Part shown: positions 17,499 through 25,548 of the stretch, piece after piece | Layout of the letters: each line of letters opens with the position of its first letter | Numbering within the stretch: the stretch's first letter is position 1 | Source: a bacterium | GTDB lineage: Bacteria > 4484-113 > JAFGCY01 | Assembly: GCA_020849855.1 (NCBI GenBank) | Contig: JADZFO010000047.1 | Coordinates: 1-64,000 of the forward strand | Length of the DNA: 64,000 nt | Direction of reading: 5' to 3' | Program-made: the position numbers and the translations under genes | The notes under the pieces: generated by a model | What the model saw: only the letters and a program-made list of their open reading frames with translations | The model's database searches: none | What the model was told of the DNA's origin: nothing

Positions 17499-17990
17499 AT
17501 GTCAATCAAGATTGAGCCGCGCCAGCAAGCCGATGACTGCGTCATTTTGAACCAGCGGCTGCTGGCATACAGCCGTGAGCTGGTGTGGGACGCATGGACC
17601 AGGCCCGAGCGCCTCGCGCGCTGGTGGGGGCCAAAGGGCTTCAGCAACAGCTTCCATGAGTTCGACCTGCGCCCTGGCGGCTATTGGCGCTTCACGATGC
17701 ATGGCCCCGATGGCAGTGAGTATCCCAGTGAGAGCCGCTTCGTGGAACTGGTCGAGCCAGAGCGCATTGTCTTTGACCATCTATCGGGGCACGTCTTCCG
17801 GGTGACAGCCAGCCTGGCCGGGCATCAGTCCGGAACCCTGCTGAGTTTCCAGATGCGCTTCGCGGATCCTGAGGACTTTGAGCGCTGCCGGGCCTTCGTG
17901 CCGCAGAAGAATGAAGAAAATTTCGACAAGCTGGAGGCCGAACTGGCGCGGCAGACCGCGCCGGCGGGCCACACAAAGGAGACGCAATGA
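17499..17990 (+). CDS. SRPBCC (AHSA1-like) protein 2
   Basis: The 163-aa protein has the SRPBCC signature RELVWDAWTRPERLARWWGPKGFSNS, then FDLRPGGYWRFTMHGPDG and the closing helix. It is clearly paralogous to the next gene, with WWGP-GFS, FD-RPGG-WR and MHGPDG all shared. Its stop overlaps the next start by ATGA, so the two are translationally coupled. Ligand unknown. Confidence 0.87.
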   Translation: MSIKIEPRQQADDCVILNQRLLAYSRELVWDAWTRPERLARWWGPKGFSNSFHEFDLRPGGYWRFTMHGPDGSEYPSESRFVELVEPERIVFDHLSGHVFRVTASLAGHQSGTLLSFQMRFADPEDFERCRAFVPQKNEENFDKLEAELARQTAPAGHTKETQ

Positions 17991-18481
17991 TCGAGGAAGC
18001 AGCCATGAGCATGGCCGCGGCGGAGCTTGACGCACGTTCCATCGTTGTCAGCCGGCGTTTCGACGCCCCGCGCGAGCTGGTCTTTTCAGTCTTTACGGAG
18101 CCCCGGCACCTGGAGCGCTGGTGGGGTCCAAATGGCTTCAGCACCAGCACCAGCGAGTTCGACTTCCGGCCCGGCGGGCGCTGGCGCTATGTCATGCATG
18201 GCCCTGACGGCAGGGACTACCCCAACCGCAGCGTCTTCACGGAGATCACTCCGCCAGAGAGGATTGTCTACCTCAACGGCTGGGATGTGGAAGACGCCGA
18301 GCCGATGTTCGAGGCGACCATCAACTTCGAAGAAGACGGCGCAGGCACGCTGCTGAACCAGCGCATGGTCTTCCCGACTGCCGCGAGCCGCAACGAAGTT
18401 GCGGAGAAGTACGGCGCAGTCGAAGGTGCGCAGCAGCACCTGCAGCGGCTTAGCGACTACCTGAATCAGCTGCAAGACTGA
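17987..18481 (+). CDS. SRPBCC (AHSA1-like) protein 3
   Basis: The 164-aa paralogue of the preceding gene carries RRFDAPRELVFSVFTEPRHL, WWGPNGFSTS and RPGGRWRYVMHGPDGRDYP. It is coupled to the upstream gene by a 4-nt overlap. Tandem related SRPBCC genes may bind different ligands or form a heterodimer; the sequence does not decide. Confidence 0.87.
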   Translation: MIEEAAMSMAAAELDARSIVVSRRFDAPRELVFSVFTEPRHLERWWGPNGFSTSTSEFDFRPGGRWRYVMHGPDGRDYPNRSVFTEITPPERIVYLNGWDVEDAEPMFEATINFEEDGAGTLLNQRMVFPTAASRNEVAEKYGAVEGAQQHLQRLSDYLNQLQD

Positions 18482-18571
18482 GCTGGGCCACTGCGGGTAG
18501 AGTCTCAAGCTTGCGCGAAGTACTTGAGCGAAAGCGAGACAGGCAGCCAGCGCGCTGCGGGAGGATGATTC

Positions 18572-19003
18572 ATGGCAAACAAGAGCATCACCGGCACCTG
18601 GGTCTCCTGGGCGCCCTACTTCCACAGCATCCTGCGCATTATTGCCGCGGCGATTTTCATGCTCAGCGGCACGATCAAGCTCTTCTCCTTCCCGCACCCA
18701 ATGCCGCCTGAGGCCGGAAAGCTGGTCTTGCTGTCGCAGGTTGGCATCGGCGGCATTCTGGAATTCGTCGGCGGAGTCCTGCTGCTCATCGGTCTGTTCA
18801 CCCGGCCGGTAGCCTTCATCATGTCCGGCATGATGGCGGTGGCCTACTTCCAGTTCCACGCGCCCGGCGGTTTCTGGCCCTCGGCGAATGGAGGAACCCC
18901 CGCAATCCTGTTCTGCTTTATCTTCCTGTTCTTCAGCGCTGCGGGTGCCGGCCCCTGGAGCCTGGACGCGCAGATCGGACGCAAGAGCCACGCGGCAGCC
19001 TAA
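18572..19003 (+). CDS. DoxX-family membrane protein
   Basis: The 143-aa protein has four predicted membrane helices: ILRIIAAAIFMLSGTIKLF, IGGILEFVGGVLLLIGLF, AFIMSGMMAVAYFQFH and AILFCFIFLFFSAAGAGPWS, with the DoxX-type LSG--KLF opening. It ends the operon. DoxX proteins are linked to oxidative or thiol stress in some bacteria; here the role is inferred from context only. A 6-bp hairpin (GACAGC/GCTGTC, about 19,010-19,027) follows, without a T-tract. Confidence 0.85.
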   Translation: MANKSITGTWVSWAPYFHSILRIIAAAIFMLSGTIKLFSFPHPMPPEAGKLVLLSQVGIGGILEFVGGVLLLIGLFTRPVAFIMSGMMAVAYFQFHAPGGFWPSANGGTPAILFCFIFLFFSAAGAGPWSLDAQIGRKSHAAA

Positions 19004-19062
19004 GCTCTGCAGGACAGCAGGGCGCTGTCATTCCCGCATCAGGCACTTGTCTGGCTGTGCGC

Positions 19063-21861
19063 TTAAGGCTCCAGCGTCCAGAAGTAGCCCACCGCAGCAG
19101 AGTCCAGCTCGCTGATGCGGCCATCAAAGTCGCTGTCGAACCAGGGGATATACGCCGGCTCGCTGCTGCTCAGGCCCACCTTGTCGCTAAAGGCGTCCTT
19201 GTCCGCCTGATCAACTATGCCGTCGGCGTTCACATCGCCGGGATGGTTGAAGATGTAGACCGGCGTGCTCAGGCTCAGGCCAAGGCTGCCCTCAGTGTCG
19301 TAACTCTGGGCCCGCAGCTGGGCGATCTGGTTGTTAAAGCCGGTCTCGCTGAAGCTGAGCGATGCGTTGAAGGGGGCGGTCAGGGCTTCCTCCACGATGT
19401 CCTCGGGGCCACCGTTGCCAAAGGGCGCGAAATCAAGGGTATAGACCACGCGGCCCACATCCACCGGCCCGCTGATAGCGGCGCTGAGGTCAAAGCGCTG
19501 CGGGATCAGGCCGAGCGTCTTCTCGCTGGCGGTCACAGCGCTGAATGCGCCAAGTTGATCGGTGTAGTTCTTCGAGACATTGATGTCGTCGATCCACCAG
19601 CCCTTGGGCTGCCCGGCATCCTCGCCACTGGCCAGCTCGTCGCTGTTGAAAACAAAGGCAATGTGCACGGTCTGGCCGGCATAGGCGCCAAGGTCAATAT
19701 CCACACGGGTCCAGTCGGCCAGTACTCCGCTGAAACTCGCCGGCCCTGCGCCGTCCTTAAGCTGGGCCAGGTCCCAGTCCTGGCCGTAGTTCTGGCTGAC
19801 CAGGACGCTGACCTTATCGAAGGCCGAGCCGCCGTTCTCCACGTTGTAGTGGTGATAGAAGCTCAGAGTCGGGTTGGCGGTCGGGCTGAGGTCGATCGCC
19901 TGGCTGACCAGGCAGTCCAGCTCAAAGGCGCCGTAATCGTCGCCAGAGGGCAGGCCGCAGTAGAAGCAGTAGGTCCCGCTGTGCGGCGTGTCTTCACTGG
20001 CCTGCCAGGTGCCCGGCCCGTTATCCATCAGGTTCTGCAGGGCGGTCGGCGTGGTCAGGTAAAGCTGGCTGATCAGGCTGACGTCGTGCTGTAGCGGGCT
20101 GATGATGCGCATCGAGTTGATGCCGTCGAAGTTCTCCTTATAGGGGAAGACCGGGACGGAGTTGTCGACCCAGTAGTTGCGCTCGGCCGGATACTGGCCG
20201 GGGCCGGAGCTGCCGTTGAGCTTGACGTTGAACTGCTCAAAGCCCAGGGCTGAGGTGTCCAGGCTGAAGGTCCAGGGCACGGCGTTCAGGCTCTGGGCCG
20301 GCGCGTCATTCAGCAGCGCATCAATGGAATCGAAGGCGCCATTCACTTCAGGGCTGAGGTTGAAGGTGCCGTGCTCCAGCAGGCGTGTCGGCGGCCGCAG
20401 GATCAGGCTGATGCCGTAGGTGTCAAAGAGGTTAGCCGCATCAACGCGCGGCACCGCAAAGCCGAAGCCGACGGTGGGATCCCCGGTTTCGCGCAGGGCC
20501 AGCCAGGCCTGGTCGTTGGACCAGGTCGGGAAGTAGGAGAAGAGCAGGCCGGCGACAGCCAGCACATGCGGAGCGGCGCCTGATGTGCCGCCAAAGCCCT
20601 GGTAGGCGTCCGTCGCGCCGATGCCGCAGCTGGCATAGTCCTCGCCCGGCGCGGCGATATCAACGCCGGGGCCAAAGTTGGAGCCCCACCAGCCCTCGTG
20701 GCTGATGCGCGCATCAACGGAGTTCGTCGCGCCGACGCTCATGCACTGCGGGTAGGCCGCCGGCCAGCGCTCAAATTCGGCGTCTTCATTGCCTGCGCTG
20801 GCGAGCAGCAGTACACCGGCCTGTTCAACATCGATGCACATGTCTTCTATGACCGGCACCGGGCCAAAATATCCAAAGCTCATGGAGATGGCGCGCAGGC
20901 CGAGCTGTGAACCCAGATAGCCGGCCTCGGCGACGTTCATGTCAGTGCCGTCCACCCAGTTATTGGTGACCTTGAGCGGCAGCACGCGGCAGCCCGGGGC
21001 GCCGCCGACGATGGACAGGTTGTTGTCGGCCTCAGCCGCGACGATGCCGATGCAGCCAGTTCCGTGACCCTCGACATCCTCCATGCTGTTGTCCTGGTTG
21101 ACCAGGTCACAGTTGACAAGCGGGAACTCCACCGCGGGGTCGATCACCGTGTTGACCAGCTCTTCGTGCTGGATATTGCAGCCGCTGTCCATCACGCCCA
21201 GCAGCACTTCTTCGTCGCCGAGGGTGAAGTCCCAGGCGCCCTGGCAGCCAATGCGGCGGATGCCCCATACCACGCCGGACACATCCGTGCTGGCCGTCCA
21301 GCCCGGGTCGTTGGGGTCATAGCAGGGACGGGCAAGGCGGGCAAAGGTGGCCCACTCAATACTGTCAGCAAAATCGCGGCGCAGCTGTTCCAGAACCGTC
21401 TGGCCATCCGCTCCCTGCGGCAGCTCGAAGCCGGCCGCCTGAGTGCGTCCCATGTAGACCTGGTTTGTAATGCGCAGGCCATAGCTGCCGGCGATTGCGT
21501 CCGTCAGGGCTTCATACTGCCTGTTCTCGCGCAGGATGGCATTGCCCTGGTCCGCCGCCCGCTCACCCAGCGGCTGCTGTACCTTTGGCAGGCCGCGCGT
21601 GGAACTGAGGCCGGGCTTGTAGGAAACCGTGATGCGGCTGAGGGAGTAGTCGACCCCCGGCTGGCCGGGGTTTTCCAGGATCGCCTGCCACAGCGCGTCC
21701 AGCTCAGTGCGGCTGTGGGCCGAGCTGCGGCTGTCCACAGGCTGGCCCCCCTGCTGGGGCAGCTTGTCCGGCCCGGCTGAACCGCCGGAACAGGCGGCAA
21801 GGCCAAGGCTGAGGCTTAAAGCCAGGATGCTGCTGCAGACACGGCTTAATCCACTGGGCAT
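19063..21861 (-). CDS. Subtilisin-like lipoprotein with MAM-like domain and C-terminal dockerin-like loops
   Basis: The start is placed at ATG 21861, preceded by GGAG, giving a lipoprotein signal ending LAAC. ATG codons at 21873 and 21900 are alternatives. The 932-aa product has a fervidolysin-type N-terminal propeptide, then a complete S8 triad: Asp in LLGVMDSGCNIQHEELV, His in GHGTGCIGIVA, Ser in GTSGAAPHVLAVAGLLFSY. An immune-inhibitor-A/MAM-like beta domain follows (YCFYCGLPSGDDYGAFELDC, DKVSVLVSQNYGQDW). The last 65 residues contain GDVNADGIVDQADKDAF and DSDFDGRISELDSA, two calcium-loop repeats. It is probably an active cell-surface protease. Confidence 0.85.
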   Translation of the reverse strand: MPSGLSRVCSSILALSLSLGLAACSGGSAGPDKLPQQGGQPVDSRSSAHSRTELDALWQAILENPGQPGVDYSLSRITVSYKPGLSSTRGLPKVQQPLGERAADQGNAILRENRQYEALTDAIAGSYGLRITNQVYMGRTQAAGFELPQGADGQTVLEQLRRDFADSIEWATFARLARPCYDPNDPGWTASTDVSGVVWGIRRIGCQGAWDFTLGDEEVLLGVMDSGCNIQHEELVNTVIDPAVEFPLVNCDLVNQDNSMEDVEGHGTGCIGIVAAEADNNLSIVGGAPGCRVLPLKVTNNWVDGTDMNVAEAGYLGSQLGLRAISMSFGYFGPVPVIEDMCIDVEQAGVLLLASAGNEDAEFERWPAAYPQCMSVGATNSVDARISHEGWWGSNFGPGVDIAAPGEDYASCGIGATDAYQGFGGTSGAAPHVLAVAGLLFSYFPTWSNDQAWLALRETGDPTVGFGFAVPRVDAANLFDTYGISLILRPPTRLLEHGTFNLSPEVNGAFDSIDALLNDAPAQSLNAVPWTFSLDTSALGFEQFNVKLNGSSGPGQYPAERNYWVDNSVPVFPYKENFDGINSMRIISPLQHDVSLISQLYLTTPTALQNLMDNGPGTWQASEDTPHSGTYCFYCGLPSGDDYGAFELDCLVSQAIDLSPTANPTLSFYHHYNVENGGSAFDKVSVLVSQNYGQDWDLAQLKDGAGPASFSGVLADWTRVDIDLGAYAGQTVHIAFVFNSDELASGEDAGQPKGWWIDDINVSKNYTDQLGAFSAVTASEKTLGLIPQRFDLSAAISGPVDVGRVVYTLDFAPFGNGGPEDIVEEALTAPFNASLSFSETGFNNQIAQLRAQSYDTEGSLGLSLSTPVYIFNHPGDVNADGIVDQADKDAFSDKVGLSSSEPAYIPWFDSDFDGRISELDSAAVGYFWTLEP

Positions 21862-21979
21862 CACGGTCTCCATCTTGAAGTGCAGTCTGGGGCCGGGCAC
21901 GCGGCCGGCGAAGGCAAACTCAGAGAATAGCGCAAGTTGCCACGATGTTAAACAATTCGCGGCCAGGCGAAAGCCGCAC

Positions 21980-22006
21980 TTGAACCGGTGTTAACTAAGG
22001 TATAAA
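21980..22006 (+). promoter_or_regulatory. Promoter next to start codon 22012
   Basis: TTGAAC (21980-21985) and TATAAA (22001-22006) are separated by 15 bp. TATAAA ends 5 nt before ATG 22012. Only a weak AAGG is nearby, so the mRNA may be leaderless. The rest of the divergent gap 21862-21979 shows nothing more. Confidence 0.45.
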
Positions 22007-22011
22007 CGCGT

Positions 22012-22818
22012 ATGGCTCAGGATCCCTGGAAGCGCGCGCACCAGATCAAGCGTCTGCGGGACCAGCAGGCGCGCGAAGGCAGTCCGGCCGGCAAGGCCGG
22101 GCCGCCGCTGATTCTGCGCAGAAAGAAAGCGCCGCTGCTCGGCTGGGTCATTGCCCTGCTGTTGCTGGGCGGACTCTTTGCGGCCTGGTACTACCGCGAC
22201 CTTTGGCTGCCAAGCCTGCGCGAAGAGGCTGTCAGCAATGCGCCGGAGCCCGTACGCGAGGTGGCGCAGAAGATCCCCGAGAAGCAGGTCAGGCTGGAGG
22301 CACAGCTTTTTGACCGGGGCCTTGGCATGGGGCTGCGTCTGGATGCGGACTATCTTGAACTGCTGGCCGGTATGCGGGACAGCGACCCCGGCTGGAAGCT
22401 GACCAGCACCGGGGCCAGCAGCGTGCGCCTCAGCGCGCCGGGAGCGGTGGTCAGCGCAGTCGGCGGGCGGGTGCAGAACTACGAGCTGCAGATCGACCAG
22501 ATCTATGCCAGCGAGGCCTGGCAGCCCTGGCTGAAGGGCCTGCAGGAGGCGCAGCTCAGCCCCGAGCTGCGCTACACCGCGCTAAGCGGCGACGAAGAAG
22601 CGCCAGTGGGTGAAAGCAAGTACGAGCTGCAGGGGGAGTCCTTTCAACGCAGCGATGGCTGGGTCACTCCGGTGTACATGCTGCGCTTTAACGACAACAA
22701 GCTGCGCAGCCTGGAGCTGGGCATCAAGTTTGGGGTGGCCGAGCCGGCGCCTGAGGCTGCTGCTGCCGATCCCGGGGAAGGCGCGGGCAAGACGGAAGAC
22801 AGCCAGCCGGGTGGGTAG
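22012..22818 (+). CDS. Single-pass membrane protein of unknown function
   Basis: The 268-aa protein has a basic cytoplasmic N-terminus (about 40 residues, KRAHQIKRLRDQQ), one membrane helix (LLGWVIALLLLGGLFAAWYY, about 43-62) and a mostly beta extracytoplasmic domain ending in an acidic, Pro/Ala-rich tail. No family is recognised. It is followed after 9 bp by a lipoprotein gene, so both probably act at the envelope. Confidence 0.7.
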   Translation: MAQDPWKRAHQIKRLRDQQAREGSPAGKAGPPLILRRKKAPLLGWVIALLLLGGLFAAWYYRDLWLPSLREEAVSNAPEPVREVAQKIPEKQVRLEAQLFDRGLGMGLRLDADYLELLAGMRDSDPGWKLTSTGASSVRLSAPGAVVSAVGGRVQNYELQIDQIYASEAWQPWLKGLQEAQLSPELRYTALSGDEEAPVGESKYELQGESFQRSDGWVTPVYMLRFNDNKLRSLELGIKFGVAEPAPEAAAADPGEGAGKTEDSQPGG

Positions 22819-22827
22819 AATAGGGCC

Positions 22828-23502
22828 ATGCAGCATCCCTATCCGGTGCGCGGCCGGCGCAGTCTGGTCGCAGCTCTTGCGGCGGCGCTGGCCTGCCTGA
22901 GCCTGGCCTCCTGTCCGAAGCCTGATGAACACAGTCAGGACCCCGACCCGGCGGCCTTCAAGCCCAGTGCGCCGATTCCCGGCGATAACCCCCTGACCCG
23001 CTATGACAAGCTCTGGCTGGGCATGACTGCGCTGGATGTCGCCCAGCAGTACAACGCGCCGGAGGGGGAGGGCAGCGGCTTCAGCCGCGTTATCCAGGAC
23101 TTCGGCGCGATCCAGAACCACGTCATTGATTTCAACCCGGCCGACACAGAGCATCCTGAGAAGACGCGCCGCATGGTGCTGCGCCTGTACCGCGATGTGC
23201 TTTGTGTGCTGGTCGACAGACGTGAAGGCCTGAGCGCCGCGGAAGCGGAAGCCTGGCACCAGGAACTGGTCAAGCAGTATGGCGAGGACAGCGTGGAAAC
23301 AGTGGCCGGCGCGCAGTGGTCCTGGGGCAGCGAGTTGGGCGTGCTGCTGACCTTCACGCAGGACAACGGCCCAGAGGGCGACATCAAGGCCAATGTGGTG
23401 CTGGAACACAAGCCGACACTTGCAGCCAGCAAGGAGTATGCCCTGGCCTATGAAAAGGTGCATCCAACGAAGAGCCAGGAAGACGGCTCCGGCGCACAAT
23501 AG
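22828..23502 (+). CDS. Lipoprotein of unknown function
   Basis: The 224-aa product begins with a basic n-region (RGRRS), a hydrophobic stretch and the lipobox SLASC. The mature part contains LTRYDKLWLGMTALDVAQQY, reminiscent of small outer-membrane lipoproteins with a BamE-like WxGM-type turn, but similarity is too weak to assign. It follows 22012-22818 closely and ends before a strong terminator. Confidence 0.7.
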   Translation: MQHPYPVRGRRSLVAALAAALACLSLASCPKPDEHSQDPDPAAFKPSAPIPGDNPLTRYDKLWLGMTALDVAQQYNAPEGEGSGFSRVIQDFGAIQNHVIDFNPADTEHPEKTRRMVLRLYRDVLCVLVDRREGLSAAEAEAWHQELVKQYGEDSVETVAGAQWSWGSELGVLLTFTQDNGPEGDIKANVVLEHKPTLAASKEYALAYEKVHPTKSQEDGSGAQ

Positions 23503-23562
23503 GCTGCGTGGAGCATGCCAGGCAAACTGAATACGCTGGCGCAGAGCACATGACAACAAAAA

Positions 23563-23582
23563 GGGGCCGCTCTCGCGGCCCC
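23563..23582. terminator. Hairpin terminator between convergent genes
   Basis: GGGGCCGC, loop TCTC, GCGGCCCC forms a perfect 8-bp stem. It has AAAAA on its left and CTCTGGTTT on its right, so it could serve the genes ending at 23502 and 23605 from both directions. Confidence 0.75.
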
Positions 23583-23604
23583 TCTGGTTTCCTATACTAC
23601 TGGC

Positions 23605-25548
23605 TCAGATCGCGTGGGCGGTCCTCTTCAGCTGCTCCAGGCGCAGGCTGTTCTTCGGCTCCAGCACCAGCACGGGCTCGATGGGGTTGCTCTGTGTGTC
23701 CACATAGAAGTAGACATCCAGCTCAACCTCATCTTCGGCGACCAGGTCCTCCGGCAGCAGATCCACCGGTTCGGCGTCAATGTCGTTCTCAAACTCGGTG
23801 TCTGCATTGAACTTGAAGGTGCGCTCTCCGACAATCAGCTCGGCCAGGTCAGGGAAGTCGCCGCCATCGATCACGGTCTCGATGTTGAAGCGCATATGGT
23901 TCTCACCGGGGATGTTCAGGAAGCGGCCGCTGACCTCCGCCTCGACGCGCTGATAGCCGGCGGCTTCAAAGGCGAGGTCCTCAATGTCAGTTGCGGTGTC
24001 GTCATCACTGATACAGTCGCGGTCGTCGTCGATGGACTCAAGCTCGTCTGAGAAGTCGCCGTCGTTGTCAGTGTCGACGCGGACCAGGTTCTCTGCGTAG
24101 ACCAGCTGCGAAGACCAAGTGCTTGTGGTGCCGTCTGGGTATGTGATTACGGCAGTTACTGTGACCAGGTAGCCACTGCCAGCGGTGTTGGGCTCAATCT
24201 GAATGTCCACGTCGATATCAACCGCACCGTCCAGCGGCAGGTCGATGGGGATGGAGGTCAGCACCAGATCAAGCGGGTTGACGAGGCCATCAAAGTCGCC
24301 CTCACCGTCATCGGTCCCGCCGCTGCTGTCATTGCCCGGCGGATCATCTGTGCCGTCATCGTCGCCGTCTTCAACGCCGTCCTTGGACGCTGAGCGGACA
24401 CTTGCACCGGCGCGCGGTGTGCCGTCGGCCAGGTTGATGGTCGGCGCATAACGGAAGTCCAGGTACACACGCGTTCCGCCGGTGAGTCCTCCAACGACGG
24501 TGGTCACACCATCAGCCAGCAGTTTGGCGACGCCGCTGACGTTGGAGCGGTCAACCACGTCGATCGGGGCAATGACACGGCTGGAGAACTTGCCGGGGCC
24601 AAAGGCGCCGCTGCCATTGCCGTCAAGGTTGAACAGGTCTGCACCGGTGATGGTCAGGGTGGCGCGCAGGTCAACGGCAGTGTTACCGCTGCTGTCCGCT
24701 CCGATATTGCCCTGGCTGTCGACCGCACTGACCACAAAGCTGTCGGTCGGAGTCCCGGTCACAGCGATGTTGTATGCCGGCGGCAGGCCCGTGCGGGGGG
24801 TCACCTGGCTGCGCAGGACCTCAATCGGCGCGCCGCCATTGCGCGAGATGTAGTACTTGCTGACGTTCGCCTGATAATTCTGGCCGATGGGCGTCAGATC
24901 GCCGACCGTGATCAGGCCGTCTCCGTTGCCGTCCACCCAGTACTCTGTCCTGAGCGGCGAGCTGTCGAGGTTGCGGAAGATCGATGACTGGAAGAAGATA
25001 CCGATCGGTGTAAGGTCAGTCACCGACACCAGTCCGTCGAAGTTATAGTCGCCGGTATTGCGCTCAATCCAGCTCAGGCCGACGGACCCGCTGCCCAGGT
25101 CCTCCACCACCAGGTCCGTGATGATGTTGGATGTGCCCACTGGCGGGATACTGACCCGCCGCTGCGCCCTGCCATAGCTGGCGCTGACACTCACAGGTCC
25201 GCCGCTATAGCCGGCCAGCGGAACAAGGCCAACATCAGCGCCTTGCTCCGTGGGGATCATCAGGGTAAGCAGCTGCTCATTGCCCTGCCAGGCCTGCCTA
25301 TCAATGCTCAGGCCGTCGGGGAGACTGACGCGCAGGAAGGCGCCCTGCTGCGGGACACTCTTGAGACGCAGTACAAAGCCGGATGCGGAGCGCTCCACGC
25401 TCGCGCCATCCACGCTGCCGCCAAAGGGGCTGCTCAGCTCGGGTGCGGGAACAAAGTCGTCACTGACAGTGCCGGATTCTGTGCCGGCACCGCAGGCCGC
25501 GGCAAGCAGCAGCAACAGTAATGCCAGCAGGAACATAACTCGTTTCAT
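23605..25548 (-). CDS. Dockerin-like repeat lipoprotein coupled to MocR gene
   Basis: The start is ATG 25548, overlapping the stop of the upstream MocR gene by ATGA, with an AGGAG site inside that gene. The 647-aa product starts with a strong lipoprotein signal (MKRVMFLLALLLLLLAAAC). About residues 180-240 hold two loops, NTGDYNFDGLVSVTDLTPIG and DGNGDGLITVGDLTPIG, identical in style to those at 4045. Further acidic segments (EDGDDDGTDDP, DTDNDGDFSDELESIDDDRDC) suggest extra calcium binding, and a C-terminal DUF5666-like region is possible. It is probably a surface protein whose translation depends on its regulator's mRNA. Confidence 0.8.
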   Translation of the reverse strand: MKRVMFLLALLLLLLAAACGAGTESGTVSDDFVPAPELSSPFGGSVDGASVERSASGFVLRLKSVPQQGAFLRVSLPDGLSIDRQAWQGNEQLLTLMIPTEQGADVGLVPLAGYSGGPVSVSASYGRAQRRVSIPPVGTSNIITDLVVEDLGSGSVGLSWIERNTGDYNFDGLVSVTDLTPIGIFFQSSIFRNLDSSPLRTEYWVDGNGDGLITVGDLTPIGQNYQANVSKYYISRNGGAPIEVLRSQVTPRTGLPPAYNIAVTGTPTDSFVVSAVDSQGNIGADSSGNTAVDLRATLTITGADLFNLDGNGSGAFGPGKFSSRVIAPIDVVDRSNVSGVAKLLADGVTTVVGGLTGGTRVYLDFRYAPTINLADGTPRAGASVRSASKDGVEDGDDDGTDDPPGNDSSGGTDDGEGDFDGLVNPLDLVLTSIPIDLPLDGAVDIDVDIQIEPNTAGSGYLVTVTAVITYPDGTTSTWSSQLVYAENLVRVDTDNDGDFSDELESIDDDRDCISDDDTATDIEDLAFEAAGYQRVEAEVSGRFLNIPGENHMRFNIETVIDGGDFPDLAELIVGERTFKFNADTEFENDIDAEPVDLLPEDLVAEDEVELDVYFYVDTQSNPIEPVLVLEPKNSLRLEQLKRTAHAI

